The notes beneath the pieces were generated by a model. It searched no databases. It was not told the DNA's origin and was given only the letters and a program-made list of their open reading frames with translations. Shown piece by piece: positions 39,093 through 47,820 of a stretch of 64,000 nucleotides of DNA. Location: NCBI GenBank assembly GCA_934456365.1, contig CAKSHC010000006.1, positions 62,001 to 126,000 on the forward strand, given 5' to 3'. Source of the DNA: an uncultured Eubacteriales bacterium. Lineage in GTDB: Bacteria > Bacillota > Clostridia > Oscillospirales > UMGS1783. Made by a program: the position numbers and the translations under genes. The stretch's first letter is position 1. The number at the start of each line of letters is the position of its first letter.

Positions 39093-40301
39093 ATGAAGTA
39101 TACCGAGCAGGAGGTTCTGCAATATGTGCAGGAAGAGGATGTGAAATTCATCCGCATGGCATTTTGCGATCTCCATGGCAATCAGAAAAACATTTCCATC
39201 ATGCCGGGCGAGCTGCCGCGCGCCTTTTCCTATGGCATCGCCATCGACGGGTCGGCTGTGCCGGGCTTCGGCAGCGAGGTGCATTCCGATCTTCTGCTGC
39301 ATCCGGATCCGTCCACCCTCTCATTGCTGCCCTGGCGCCCGGATCATGGTCGGGTGGTGCGGATGTTCTGCGGGATCACCCGCCCCGACGGCACCCCCTT
39401 TGAAGCCGATTCCCGCGCGCTTCTTTCCGATGCGGTGGCCGCCGCCGAGAAGGAAGGGCTTCGCTTCTCCTTCGGCCCCGAGATGGAATTCTATCTGTTT
39501 CGCCGCGACGAGGCCGGCGAGCCGACGCGCGAGCCCTACGACCGGGCGGGCTATATGGATATCGCCCCCGAGGACCGCGGAGAAAACGTGCGCCGGGAGA
39601 TCTGCCTGACACTGGAGCAGATGGGAATCATCCCCGAAAGCTCTCACCATGAGGAGGGCCCGGGCCAGAACGAAATCGATTTCCGCTATGCCGACCCGCT
39701 GCGCGCGGCCGACAATGCGGTCACCTTCCGCGCCGTGGTCAACACCATTGCGGCGCGCAGCGGCTTATACGCCGATTTTTCTCCCAAGCCCCTGGAAAAC
39801 GAGCCGGGCAACGGGATGCATATCAACCTGTCCGTCACCTCCAAAGACGGCCGGGATCCGATGGGCCGGGTGCTGGCGGGAATCCTGACGCACATCCCGG
39901 CCCTGACTCTTTTTCTCAACCCGGTTCCCGCCTCCTACCGCCGCTTCGGCGCCCAGAAGGCGCCCCGGTTCGTTTCCTGGTCGGCCGAGAACCGCTCGCA
40001 GCTGATCCGCATCCCGGCGGCCGAAGGGGAGTTTGTGCGCGCCGAGCTGCGCTCGCCCGATCCGATGTGCAATCCCTATCTGGCCTTTGCGCTGCTGATC
40101 TATGCGGGGATCGATGGGGTGAAGCGTTCGCTGGATCTGCCTCCGGCGTTGGATCGAAATCTCTATGAGCTGTCCGAAGAGGAAACGGCGGCTCTCGCGC
40201 CCCTGCCGGCCAGCCTGGAGGAAGCACGCCTCAAGGCCTGCGGAAGCTCCCTTTTGAGGGAGGCTTTGCCTGCGTCGGTGCTGGCGTTTTATTTGAAATA
40301 A
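39093..40301 (+). CDS. glnA: Glutamine synthetase type I, compact form
   Basis: 402 residues from the ATG at 39093 (GGGAGAG upstream); usual GSI length in Firmicutes is about 440, and the shortfall seems spread over loops and the C-terminus rather than one end. Conserved stretches: RMAFCDLHGNQKN, GSAVPGFG, GPEMEFYLF, EEGPGQNEIDFRYADPL, NGMHINLSV, NRSQLIRIPA and the terminal SPDPMCNPYLAFA. The adenylylation-type Tyr region of enteric enzymes is not evident. First gene of an operon that continues with the ANTAR regulator (29-base gap) and nucleotide genes. Confidence 0.93.
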   Translation: MKYTEQEVLQYVQEEDVKFIRMAFCDLHGNQKNISIMPGELPRAFSYGIAIDGSAVPGFGSEVHSDLLLHPDPSTLSLLPWRPDHGRVVRMFCGITRPDGTPFEADSRALLSDAVAAAEKEGLRFSFGPEMEFYLFRRDEAGEPTREPYDRAGYMDIAPEDRGENVRREICLTLEQMGIIPESSHHEEGPGQNEIDFRYADPLRAADNAVTFRAVVNTIAARSGLYADFSPKPLENEPGNGMHINLSVTSKDGRDPMGRVLAGILTHIPALTLFLNPVPASYRRFGAQKAPRFVSWSAENRSQLIRIPAAEGEFVRAELRSPDPMCNPYLAFALLIYAGIDGVKRSLDLPPALDRNLYELSEEETAALAPLPASLEEARLKACGSSLLREALPASVLAFYLK

Positions 40302-40330
40302 GAAAACCCGAAGGAAGGGAGGGACGGCCC

Positions 40331-40915
40331 TTGGAGCGAATGGATCGCAGCTATAGCCTGCTGCTGGCCTCGTCGAGTGAAAAATTCAACGAAACCATTT
40401 GGAACCTGCTGTCCGGCGGTCGGTATCGCCCTATCCGCTCCGCCTCCTCGGCCAACGACGCCCGCCGCTACCTGCTCGATACTCCCTTCGATCTTTTGGT
40501 TATCAACGCGCCGCTGCCCGATGAATTCGGCACCCGGCTGGCGCTGGACATGAGCCGCGACAGCGGCAGCGGCATTCTGCTTTTATGCAAAGCCGAGCAT
40601 TACCCCGATATCAGCGCAAGGCTTTCCCCCTCCGGGGTTCTCACCCTTCCCAAGCCAACCTCGCTGCCGCTGATCGAGCAGTCTTTGCAGCTTTTGTGCG
40701 GCACACGGGAGCGGCTGAGGCAGATGGAGCAGAAAACAGCCACACTGGAAGAAAAAATGGCCGAGATCCGCCTGGTCAACCGCGCCAAATGGGTGCTGAT
40801 CGACCGGCTGAAAATGACCGAGGAGCAGGCCCACCGCACCATTGAAAAGCAGGCCATGGACCAGTGCGTGTCCCGGCGGGTGATCGCGGAAAACATTCTT
40901 TCGATTTATCAATAA
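40331..40915 (+). CDS. ANTAR-domain antiterminator with a degenerate receiver domain
   Basis: 194 residues from a TTG start at 40331 (GGAGGG seven bases upstream; the ATG at 40340 is too far away). Residues about 8-120 form a receiver-like fold in which the phospho-acceptor position of the pattern D-x-x-M-P reads Asn59 (INAPLP). A coiled-coil (about 125-145) and the RNA-binding ANTAR domain follow (LVNRAKWVLIDRLKMTEEQA, HRTIEKQAMDQCVSRRVIAE). ANTAR proteins bind paired hexaloop hairpins and stop terminator formation. The matching hairpins in both flanking leaders make these its likely targets. With Asn59, ordinary aspartyl phosphorylation is unlikely; control may come from a partner such as glutamine synthetase or P-II (inference). 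Confidence 0.9.
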   Translation: MERMDRSYSLLLASSSEKFNETIWNLLSGGRYRPIRSASSANDARRYLLDTPFDLLVINAPLPDEFGTRLALDMSRDSGSGILLLCKAEHYPDISARLSPSGVLTLPKPTSLPLIEQSLQLLCGTRERLRQMEQKTATLEEKMAEIRLVNRAKWVLIDRLKMTEEQAHRTIEKQAMDQCVSRRVIAENILSIYQ

Positions 40916-40928
40916 AGAGGTGGAATAG

Positions 40929-42533
40929 ATGACAAAGTATATTTTTGTGACCGGCGGCGTGGTTTCCGGCCTCGGAAAGGGGATCACGGCAGCCTCCCTG
41001 GGCCGGCTGCTCAAAACCAGGGGGCTGAAGGTGGCCGCCCAGAAGCTCGATCCCTATATCAACGTCGACCCCGGCACCATGAGTCCGTATCAGCACGGCG
41101 AGGTGTATGTGACCGAAGACGGCGCCGAAACCGACCTCGACCTCGGCCATTACGAGCGCTTCATTGACGAGGACCTCAACCGCTATTCCAACCTGACGAC
41201 CGGAAAGGTCTACTGGAATGTGCTCAATAAGGAGCGCCGCGGCGAATACCTCGGCTCCACGGTGCAGGTCATTCCGCACATCACCAACGAAATCAAGGAT
41301 TTCGTGTATCGCGTGGGCAAGCAGACCGACGCCGACGTGGTCATCACCGAAATCGGCGGCACCATCGGCGACATCGAATCCCAGCCCTTCATCGAGGCCG
41401 TGCGCCAGATCTCGCTGGAGGTCGGCCGCGAAAACAGCCTCTTCATCCACGTCACGCTCGTGCCCTTCCTCAGCGGCTCGGACGAGCATAAATCCAAGCC
41501 CACCCAGCATTCCGTAAAGGAGCTGCAGGGCATGGGCATCCATCCGGATATTATCGTGCTGCGCTGCGACCGTCCGCTCGAAGACGGGATCTTCAAAAAG
41601 ATCGCCCTGTTCTGCAACGTCAAGCCCGACTGCGTGATCGAAAACCGCACCCTGCCCTGCCTCTACGAAGCCCCTCTGATGCTTGAAAACGCCAACTTCT
41701 CCTCGGTCGTCTGCCGCGAGCTGGGCATCGACGCCCCCGCTCCCGAGCTGACGGAGTGGGAGGGTATGGTCGAGCGCATCAAGGCTGCCGATCGGCAGGT
41801 GCGCATCGCGCTGGTCGGGAAGTATGTGCAGCTCCACGACGCCTACCTCTCGGTGGCCGAGGCGCTGCATCATGCCGGCTATGAGCTGGGCGCCCGGGTG
41901 GAGATCCAGTGGATCGATTCCGAAACGCTCAAGCCCGAAAACATCGACGAGGTGCTCGGCGGGGTGGACGGGATTCTGGTTCCCGGCGGCTTCGGCGGGA
42001 GAGGGATCGACGGGATGATCCTCGCCGCCCGCTACGCCCGGGAAAACGGGCTGCCCTATTTCGGCATCTGCCTCGGCATGCAGATCGCCGTGATCGAATA
42101 CGCCCGCCACGTCGCCGGCATCGCCGACGCCGATTCCGGCGAGTTCGATGAGCAGTGCGCCCATAAGGTCATCGATTTCATGCCCGGCCAAAGCAACGAT
42201 GTGGATAAGGGCGGCACCCTCCGCCTGGGCGCCTATCCCTGCGAGATCCAACCCCATACCACCATGGCCCGCTGCTATGGAAGAGAGCGGATCTCGGAGC
42301 GCCACCGCCATCGCTACGAGTTCAACAACGACTACCGCGAAGCCCTCCAGCAGGCCGGGCTCACCCTTTCCGGCCTCTCGCCCGACGGGCGGCTGGTGGA
42401 AACGGTGGAGCTGACCGACCGGCCCTTCTATGTGGGGGTTCAGTATCATCCCGAATTCAAATCCCGCCCCAATAAGGCGCATCCGCTCTTTAAGGGCTTT
42501 GTGGGCGCGGCTTTGCAGAAAGCGGAGGAATGA
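40929..42533 (+). CDS. pyrG: CTP synthase
   Basis: 534 residues, full length. Makes CTP from UTP, ATP and glutamine. N-terminal synthetase domain (YIFVTGGVVSGLGKGITAAS, KLDPYINVDPGTMSPYQHGE) and C-terminal class I glutaminase with the catalytic Cys in YFGICLGMQ (about residue 380) and His-Glu in YHPEFKSRP. Thirteen bases after the ANTAR gene, so part of the glnA operon; it overlaps the region before purB. A glutamine consumer placed directly under nitrogen control. Confidence 0.97.
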   Translation: MTKYIFVTGGVVSGLGKGITAASLGRLLKTRGLKVAAQKLDPYINVDPGTMSPYQHGEVYVTEDGAETDLDLGHYERFIDEDLNRYSNLTTGKVYWNVLNKERRGEYLGSTVQVIPHITNEIKDFVYRVGKQTDADVVITEIGGTIGDIESQPFIEAVRQISLEVGRENSLFIHVTLVPFLSGSDEHKSKPTQHSVKELQGMGIHPDIIVLRCDRPLEDGIFKKIALFCNVKPDCVIENRTLPCLYEAPLMLENANFSSVVCRELGIDAPAPELTEWEGMVERIKAADRQVRIALVGKYVQLHDAYLSVAEALHHAGYELGARVEIQWIDSETLKPENIDEVLGGVDGILVPGGFGGRGIDGMILAARYARENGLPYFGICLGMQIAVIEYARHVAGIADADSGEFDEQCAHKVIDFMPGQSNDVDKGGTLRLGAYPCEIQPHTTMARCYGRERISERHRHRYEFNNDYREALQQAGLTLSGLSPDGRLVETVELTDRPFYVGVQYHPEFKSRPNKAHPLFKGFVGAALQKAEE

Positions 42534-42535
42534 GC

Positions 42536-43966
42536 ATGCACGATCGCTACGAAAACCCCCTGTGCCGCCGCTATGCCGGCAAGGAAATGCAGGCCCTGTT
42601 TTCCGACGACCGCAAATTTTCCACCTGGCGCCGCCTGTGGGTGGCTCTGGCCGAAAGCGAGCAGGAGCTGGGGCTCCCCATCACCGACGCCCAGATCGCC
42701 CAGATGAAGGAGCACCTCTTCGATATCGACTACGAAACGGCCGACCGGCGGGAGCGCGAGGTGCGCCACGATGTGATGGCCCATATCTATGCCTTCGGCG
42801 AGGTCTGTCCGGACGCCCGCCCCATCATCCACCTCGGCGCCACCAGCTGCTTTGTCGGCGATAATACCGATGTCATCCTCCAGCGCGACGCGCTCCTTTG
42901 CCTGCGCGGCCGGCTTTTGAAAACCATCGCGGCGCTGGCCGATTTCGCCGAGCGCTACCGGGATCTGCCCACCCTGGCCTACACCCATTTCCAGCCCGCC
43001 CAGCCCACCACCGTCGGCAAGCGCGCCGCTCTGTGGATGCAGGATCTGGCGCTCGATCTGGAGCAGCTGGATTTTGCCGTGTCCCGCCAAAAGCTGCTCG
43101 GCTGCCGCGGCACCACCGGCACCGGCGCCAGCTTCCTCGAGCTCTTTGAGGGCGACGGGGAAAAGGTGCGGCAGCTCGAGCAGAAAATTGCTCAAAAGAT
43201 GGGCTTCAACGCCGTCTATCCGGTCAGCGGCCAAACCTATACCCGCAAAAGCGATTATTTCGTTTTGTCGGTTTTGTCCGGGATCGCGCAGAGCGCGCAG
43301 AAGTTTGCGGGCGATATCCGCCTGCTCTCCCATCTCAAGGAGGTGGAGGAGCCCTTCGAGACCGGACAGGTCGGTTCCTCGGCCATGGCCTATAAGCGCA
43401 ACCCCATGCGCTGCGAGCGCATGGCGTCGCTCTCCCGCCTTGTCATCGCCGACGCCCTCAACCCGGCCATGACCGCTGGCGCCCAATGGCTCGAACGCAC
43501 GCTGGACGATTCGGCCAACCGCCGCATCAGCATCCCCGAGGCCTTTTTGGCCACCGACGGGATTTTGGCGCTGTATCAGAATGTGATCCGCGGCCTGACG
43601 GTCTATCCCAAGGTCATTGAAAAGCACCTGCGGGAGGAGCTCCCGTTTTTGGCCACCGAGAATATCCTGATGGACTGCGTCAAACGCGGCGGCGACCGGC
43701 AAACCCTCCACGAGGCCATCCGCCGGCATTCGGTGGCGGCCGGGAAGCAGGTCAAGGAAGGCGGCGAAAACGATCTTCTCGACCGCATTGCCGCTGATCC
43801 CGCCTTCGGGCTGACCCGCAAGGAGATCGATGAGATCCTCCAGAAAAGCCGGCTGACCGGCATGGCCGCCGAGCAGACCGAGGCCTACCTGAAGGAGATC
43901 CGCGCTCTTCTGGCGGAGAATGCCGAGGCGCTTCAAAACGCCTGCCAAACCGAAATCTGTGTGTAA
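42536..43966 (+). CDS. purB: Adenylosuccinate lyase
   Basis: 476 residues from the ATG at 42536, seven bases behind GGAGG; the ATG at 42530, which overlaps the pyrG stop, is too close to that ribosome site. It splits adenylosuccinate and SAICAR in purine synthesis. Signature loop GQVGSSAMAYKRNPMRCE (about residues 280-297), plus THFQPAQPTTVGKR and RGTTGTGASFLELF. Part of the glnA operon, 30 bases before purA. Confidence 0.96.
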   Translation: MHDRYENPLCRRYAGKEMQALFSDDRKFSTWRRLWVALAESEQELGLPITDAQIAQMKEHLFDIDYETADRREREVRHDVMAHIYAFGEVCPDARPIIHLGATSCFVGDNTDVILQRDALLCLRGRLLKTIAALADFAERYRDLPTLAYTHFQPAQPTTVGKRAALWMQDLALDLEQLDFAVSRQKLLGCRGTTGTGASFLELFEGDGEKVRQLEQKIAQKMGFNAVYPVSGQTYTRKSDYFVLSVLSGIAQSAQKFAGDIRLLSHLKEVEEPFETGQVGSSAMAYKRNPMRCERMASLSRLVIADALNPAMTAGAQWLERTLDDSANRRISIPEAFLATDGILALYQNVIRGLTVYPKVIEKHLREELPFLATENILMDCVKRGGDRQTLHEAIRRHSVAAGKQVKEGGENDLLDRIAADPAFGLTRKEIDEILQKSRLTGMAAEQTEAYLKEIRALLAENAEALQNACQTEICV

Positions 43967-43996
43967 ATCCAAATTGAACATAAAGGGAGAAAAGCT

Positions 43997-45265
43997 ATGC
44001 TGACATCGATCGTAGGAATCAACTGGGGCGACGAAGGCAAGGGCCGCATGGTCGACCTGCTCTCGCAGCGCTACAACGTCATCTGCCGCTATCAGGGCGG
44101 CAACAACGCCGGCCATACCGTGATCAACGATAAGGGCAAGTTCATCCTCAACCTCCTGCCCTCCGGCATTCTGCGCGATACCACCGTCAACGTGATGGGC
44201 AACGGGATGGTCATCGATCTGGAGCACCTCGTGGGCGAAATGGGCCGCCTCACCGAAAAGGGCATCCGGATCACCCCCGAAAACCTCAAGATCAGCGACC
44301 GCGCCATCATCTGCATGCCCTATCATAAGCTGCTCGACAACCTGGAGGAAGACCGTCTCGCCGACAAAAAATTCGGCTCCACCCGCCGCGGCATCGCGCC
44401 GGTTTATGCCGATAAGTATATGAAAAAGGGTCTGCGCATGGCCGACCTGCTCATCCCCCGCGAGCGGCTTGCCGAAAAGGTGCGCGATATCGTCGAGTGG
44501 AAAAACATCACCGTCCGCGGCTACGGCCACGATCCCATCGATCCCGAGGAAATGCTCGCCTGGCTTGAAACCTACGGCGCGCCCCTGCGCCCGTTTGTCA
44601 CCGATGTGTCGGCCTATCTGCACGGCGCCATCGAAGCCGGGGAAAACGTCCTCTTCGAAGCCCAGCTCGGCGCTCTGCGCGATATCGACTTCGGTATCTA
44701 TCCCTACACCTCTTCTTCCACCACCCTGGCCGCCTATGCCCCCATCGGCGCGGGCATCCCGGGCGCCCGGCTCGACAGCATCGTCGGCATCATGAAGGCC
44801 TATTCCACCTGCGTCGGCGAGGGCCCGTTCACCGCCGAGCTCTTCGGCGAAGAGGGCGAAGCGCTGCGCAAGGCCGGCGGCGAATACGGCGCGGCCACCG
44901 GCCGTCCCCGTCGGGTGGGCCCCTTTGATATCCCCGCCTCGCGCTTCGGCGTGCGGGCGCAGGGCGCGACCGAAATCGCCCTGACCAAGCTCGACGTGCT
45001 CTCCTATCTCAAGGAGATCCCTGTCTGCGTGGCCTATGAGATCGACGGCGAAAAAACCACCGAGTTCCCCACGGGCGACAGGCTGGATCGCGCCAAGCCC
45101 GTGGTGGAATACCTCCCCGGCTTCGGCGACGTGTCTGCCTGCCGCACCTGGGACGAGCTCCCGCAGGCCGCCAAGGATTATGTGGAGGCTCTCGAAAAGG
45201 CCGTGGGCTGCCCGATCCGCTACGTCTCGGTCGGCGCCGGCCGCGATGAATACATCGAGCGCTGA
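43997..45265 (+). CDS. purA: Adenylosuccinate synthetase
   Basis: 422 residues. GTP-dependent joining of aspartate to IMP, the first committed step to AMP. GWGDEGKGR is present as INWGDEGKGRMVD at the N-terminus, followed by YQGGNNAGHTV, GSTRRGIAPVYADK and GRPRRVGPFD. Ten bases upstream of guaA. It acts just before purB in AMP formation, so the AMP and GMP branch genes lie together. Confidence 0.97.
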   Translation: MLTSIVGINWGDEGKGRMVDLLSQRYNVICRYQGGNNAGHTVINDKGKFILNLLPSGILRDTTVNVMGNGMVIDLEHLVGEMGRLTEKGIRITPENLKISDRAIICMPYHKLLDNLEEDRLADKKFGSTRRGIAPVYADKYMKKGLRMADLLIPRERLAEKVRDIVEWKNITVRGYGHDPIDPEEMLAWLETYGAPLRPFVTDVSAYLHGAIEAGENVLFEAQLGALRDIDFGIYPYTSSSTTLAAYAPIGAGIPGARLDSIVGIMKAYSTCVGEGPFTAELFGEEGEALRKAGGEYGAATGRPRRVGPFDIPASRFGVRAQGATEIALTKLDVLSYLKEIPVCVAYEIDGEKTTEFPTGDRLDRAKPVVEYLPGFGDVSACRTWDELPQAAKDYVEALEKAVGCPIRYVSVGAGRDEYIER

Positions 45266-45275
45266 GGAAAAAGCA

Positions 45276-46802
45276 ATGGCATCTCAAACGGTTCTGATTT
45301 TGGATTTCGGCGGTCAGTATAAAGAGCTGATCGCGCGCCGGGTGCGCGAGTGCAAGGTGTTTTCCCTTGTGCGCGGCGGCGAAATTTCGGTGGAGGAGAT
45401 CCGCCGGATCAACCCCATCGGCATCATCCTCACCGGCGGGCCCAACAGCGTGTATCGCCCCGAGTCGCCGCATTGCGATCCGGCCATCTTCTCGCTCGGC
45501 ATCCCCGTGCTCGGCATCTGCTACGGCACCCAGCTGCTGGCCTATTCGGTCGGCGGCCTGGTGGAGTCTTTGGGCGCCGGAGAGTATGGGAAAACGGTGA
45601 TGACCGTCGACCCCTCCTCGCCGCTTTTCGAAGGCCTCGATCCTGCGCAGATCGGCCTGATGAGCCATACCGACCAGATCACCCGGCTCCCCGAGGGCTT
45701 CCGCTCGGTGGCCTCCACCGCCGTCTGCCCCAACGCCGCCATTGAAAACCGGGAGCGGCGGCTCTATGGCATGCAGTTCCACCCCGAGGTGGAAAGTACC
45801 CCCCAGGGCACCGAAATGATCCGCAATTTCCTCTACCGCGTCTGCGGCGCGGCGGGGGATTATGACCTCAAAAACCTCGAACAGGAGCTGATCGGGCAGG
45901 TGCGCCGCCAGGTCGGTGACGCGCATATCCTCCTCGGCCTCTCGGGCGGGGTGGATTCCTCGGTCGCCGCGGCCCTGCTGAGCCGCGCCGTGCCGGGACA
46001 GCTGCACTGCATCTTCGTCGACCACGGCCTGATGCGCAAAAACGAGGGCGACGAGGTCGAAGCAGCCTTTGCTGGGCGGGCGCTCCATTTCATCCGCGTC
46101 AACGCCGAGGAGCGCTTTTTGAACGCCCTGCGCGGCGTGACCGATCCCGAGCAGAAGCGCAAGATCATCGGGGCCGAATTTGTGCGGGTGTTTGAAGAGG
46201 AATCGGCCAAGCTGCCCAACGTCCGTTTCCTGGCGCAGGGCACGATTTATCCCGATGTGATCGAGTCCGGCGGCAGCAAGGCCGCCACCATCAAAAGCCA
46301 CCACAACGTCGGCGGCCTACCCAAGGACCTGCGGTTCGACGGCGTGGTCGAGCCGCTGCGCAGCCTGTTTAAGGACGAGGTGCGCGCCCTCGGACGCCAG
46401 CTCGGCCTGCCCCGCGCCTTTGTGGAGCGCCAGCCCTTCCCCGGGCCCGGGCTCGGCGTGCGGGTGCTGGGTGAGATCACCCGCGAAAAGCTCGGGATCC
46501 TGCGCGAGGCCGACGCCATCTTTCGCGATGAGATCCGCCGCCGCTGCATCAAGGCCGACCAGTATTTCGCCGTGCTCACAGAATCCCGCACCGTCGGAGT
46601 CGTCGGCGATTTCCGCACGTATGACTACACCATCGCCCTGCGCGCCGTGCGCACCTCCGATTTCATGACCTGCGAGGTCGCCCCCATTTCGCAGAAAACG
46701 CTCGGCGTCATTTCCTCCCGCATCGTCAACGAGGTGCAGGGAGCCGGGCGGGTGGTCTACGACATCACCGGCAAACCCCCCGCCACCATCGAATGGTGCT
46801 GA
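45276..46802 (+). CDS. guaA: GMP synthase (glutamine-hydrolysing)
   Basis: 508 residues from the ATG at 45276. N-terminal class I glutaminase (ILDFGGQYKELIARRVREC, catalytic Cys in LGICYGTQLL near residue 82, His-Glu in MQFHPEVEST), ATP pyrophosphatase domain (LGLSGGVDSSVAAAL, about residues 220-234) and dimerisation domain (RQPFPGPGLGVRVLGE, KPPATIEWC at the C-terminus). Converts XMP to GMP with glutamine. Fourth glutamine-linked gene in the operon. Confidence 0.97.
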   Translation: MASQTVLILDFGGQYKELIARRVRECKVFSLVRGGEISVEEIRRINPIGIILTGGPNSVYRPESPHCDPAIFSLGIPVLGICYGTQLLAYSVGGLVESLGAGEYGKTVMTVDPSSPLFEGLDPAQIGLMSHTDQITRLPEGFRSVASTAVCPNAAIENRERRLYGMQFHPEVESTPQGTEMIRNFLYRVCGAAGDYDLKNLEQELIGQVRRQVGDAHILLGLSGGVDSSVAAALLSRAVPGQLHCIFVDHGLMRKNEGDEVEAAFAGRALHFIRVNAEERFLNALRGVTDPEQKRKIIGAEFVRVFEEESAKLPNVRFLAQGTIYPDVIESGGSKAATIKSHHNVGGLPKDLRFDGVVEPLRSLFKDEVRALGRQLGLPRAFVERQPFPGPGLGVRVLGEITREKLGILREADAIFRDEIRRRCIKADQYFAVLTESRTVGVVGDFRTYDYTIALRAVRTSDFMTCEVAPISQKTLGVISSRIVNEVQGAGRVVYDITGKPPATIEWC

Positions 46803-46847
46803 GGGATTTCATAAATCGAATTTCATCAATATAAGGAGGACAGAACC

Positions 46848-47576
46848 ATGCGTGATTATGCAAAGGAAAAGGAAGCCCGCGTGGGCTTCATTCGGGAGCT
46901 CGTAAAGCAGAGCGGTGCCAAGGGCATCGTCTACGGCAACAGCGGCGGTAAGGATTCGGCTTTGGTCGGGGCGCTCTGCAAGGCCGCCTGCGACAATACG
47001 GTCGGCATCATCATGCCCTGCTCCTCCCGCCGCAACTTCGAGCAGGACGCCAAGGACGGCCGCGAGGTGGCCGAGCATTTCGGAATCGAAACGAGAACCG
47101 TCGATCTGACTCCCGTGCGCGCCGCCGAGCTCGAAGCGCTGAAAAGCGTGACCGAAATGACCGACGCCGCCCGCGCCAACATCGCACCCCGCCTGCGGAT
47201 GACCACGCTCTATGCCGTCGCCGCGGCGGAGGGGCGCCTCGTGGCCGGAACGGGCAACCGTTCGGAAGCCTATGTCGGCTACTTCACCAAATGGGGCGAC
47301 GGCGCCCACGATTTCAACCCCATCGCCGACCTCACCGTCACCGAGATCTATGAATTTCTTCGCTTCCTCGGCGCACCCGCCTGCGTGATCGAAAAGGCGC
47401 CTTCCGCCGGGCTTTTTGACGGGCAAACGGATGAAAGCGAGATGGGCCTTGCCTATGCCGACCTCGATGCCTTCCTCCTGACCGGGAAAACCGATCCCGC
47501 CGCCGAGGAAAAGATCCGGAAGATGCACGCGGCAAGCGAGCATAAGCGCGCTCCCATCGCGACCTATCGCGGCTGA
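46848..47576 (+). CDS. nadE: Ammonia-dependent NAD+ synthetase
   Basis: 242 residues. Amidates deamido-NAD with ammonia and ATP. The pyrophosphatase loop is YGNSGGKDSALVGAL (about residues 28-42), and the family stretch LVAGTGNRSEAYVGYFTKWG with DFNPIADLTVTE is present. No N-terminal glutaminase domain, so it uses free ammonia, fitting the neighbouring ammonium transporter. GGAGGA ribosome site; last gene of the glnA operon, followed by a strong terminator. Confidence 0.93.
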   Translation: MRDYAKEKEARVGFIRELVKQSGAKGIVYGNSGGKDSALVGALCKAACDNTVGIIMPCSSRRNFEQDAKDGREVAEHFGIETRTVDLTPVRAAELEALKSVTEMTDAARANIAPRLRMTTLYAVAAAEGRLVAGTGNRSEAYVGYFTKWGDGAHDFNPIADLTVTEIYEFLRFLGAPACVIEKAPSAGLFDGQTDESEMGLAYADLDAFLLTGKTDPAAEEKIRKMHAASEHKRAPIATYRG

Positions 47577-47595
47577 GCGGTTTGAACGAAAAAAG

Positions 47596-47630
47596 AAAGC
47601 AGCCCCGGGTTTTCGCCCGGGGCTGCTTTT
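47596..47630. terminator. Terminator of the glnA-nadE operon
   Basis: A 14-bp stem AAAGCAGCCCCGGG/CCCGGGGCTGCTTT with a six-base loop; A-rich and T-rich flanks make it work from both sides. Confidence 0.95.
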
Positions 47631-47650
47631 ATAAATCGATCCTCGTCGAT

Positions 47651-47785
47651 CTACCAGCGCGTCAGATTCTTCTGAAATTTTGCAGTACAGGCTCGCTTCC
47701 ATTCTTCGGCGGTGATCCCGCCGCCGAGCAAAACGTCGTTGCAACACATCAAAACATCCGCCGGCTCATCCACGAGGGGATTCAT
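47651..47785 (-). CDS. Candidate 44-residue small protein
   Basis: A short open frame from ATG (47785-47783) to TAG reads MNPLVDEPADVLMCCNDVLL, then GGGITAEEWKRACTAKFQKN and LTRW. Its composition is protein-like, with a CC pair and an amphipathic end, and the frame is free of stops between the GIY-YIG gene and the terminator. It lacks a clear ribosome site (AAAAGA only) and starts 35 bases after the GIY-YIG stop, so it could be translated from the same message or be the relic of a longer gene. I do not recognise the family. The rest of the 47577-47820 gap holds only the terminator. Confidence 0.4.
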   Translation of the reverse strand: MNPLVDEPADVLMCCNDVLLGGGITAEEWKRACTAKFQKNLTRW

Positions 47786-47820
47786 TCTTTTGTAGCCTAT
47801 GAAAGGCGCTCAGGCAAAAG

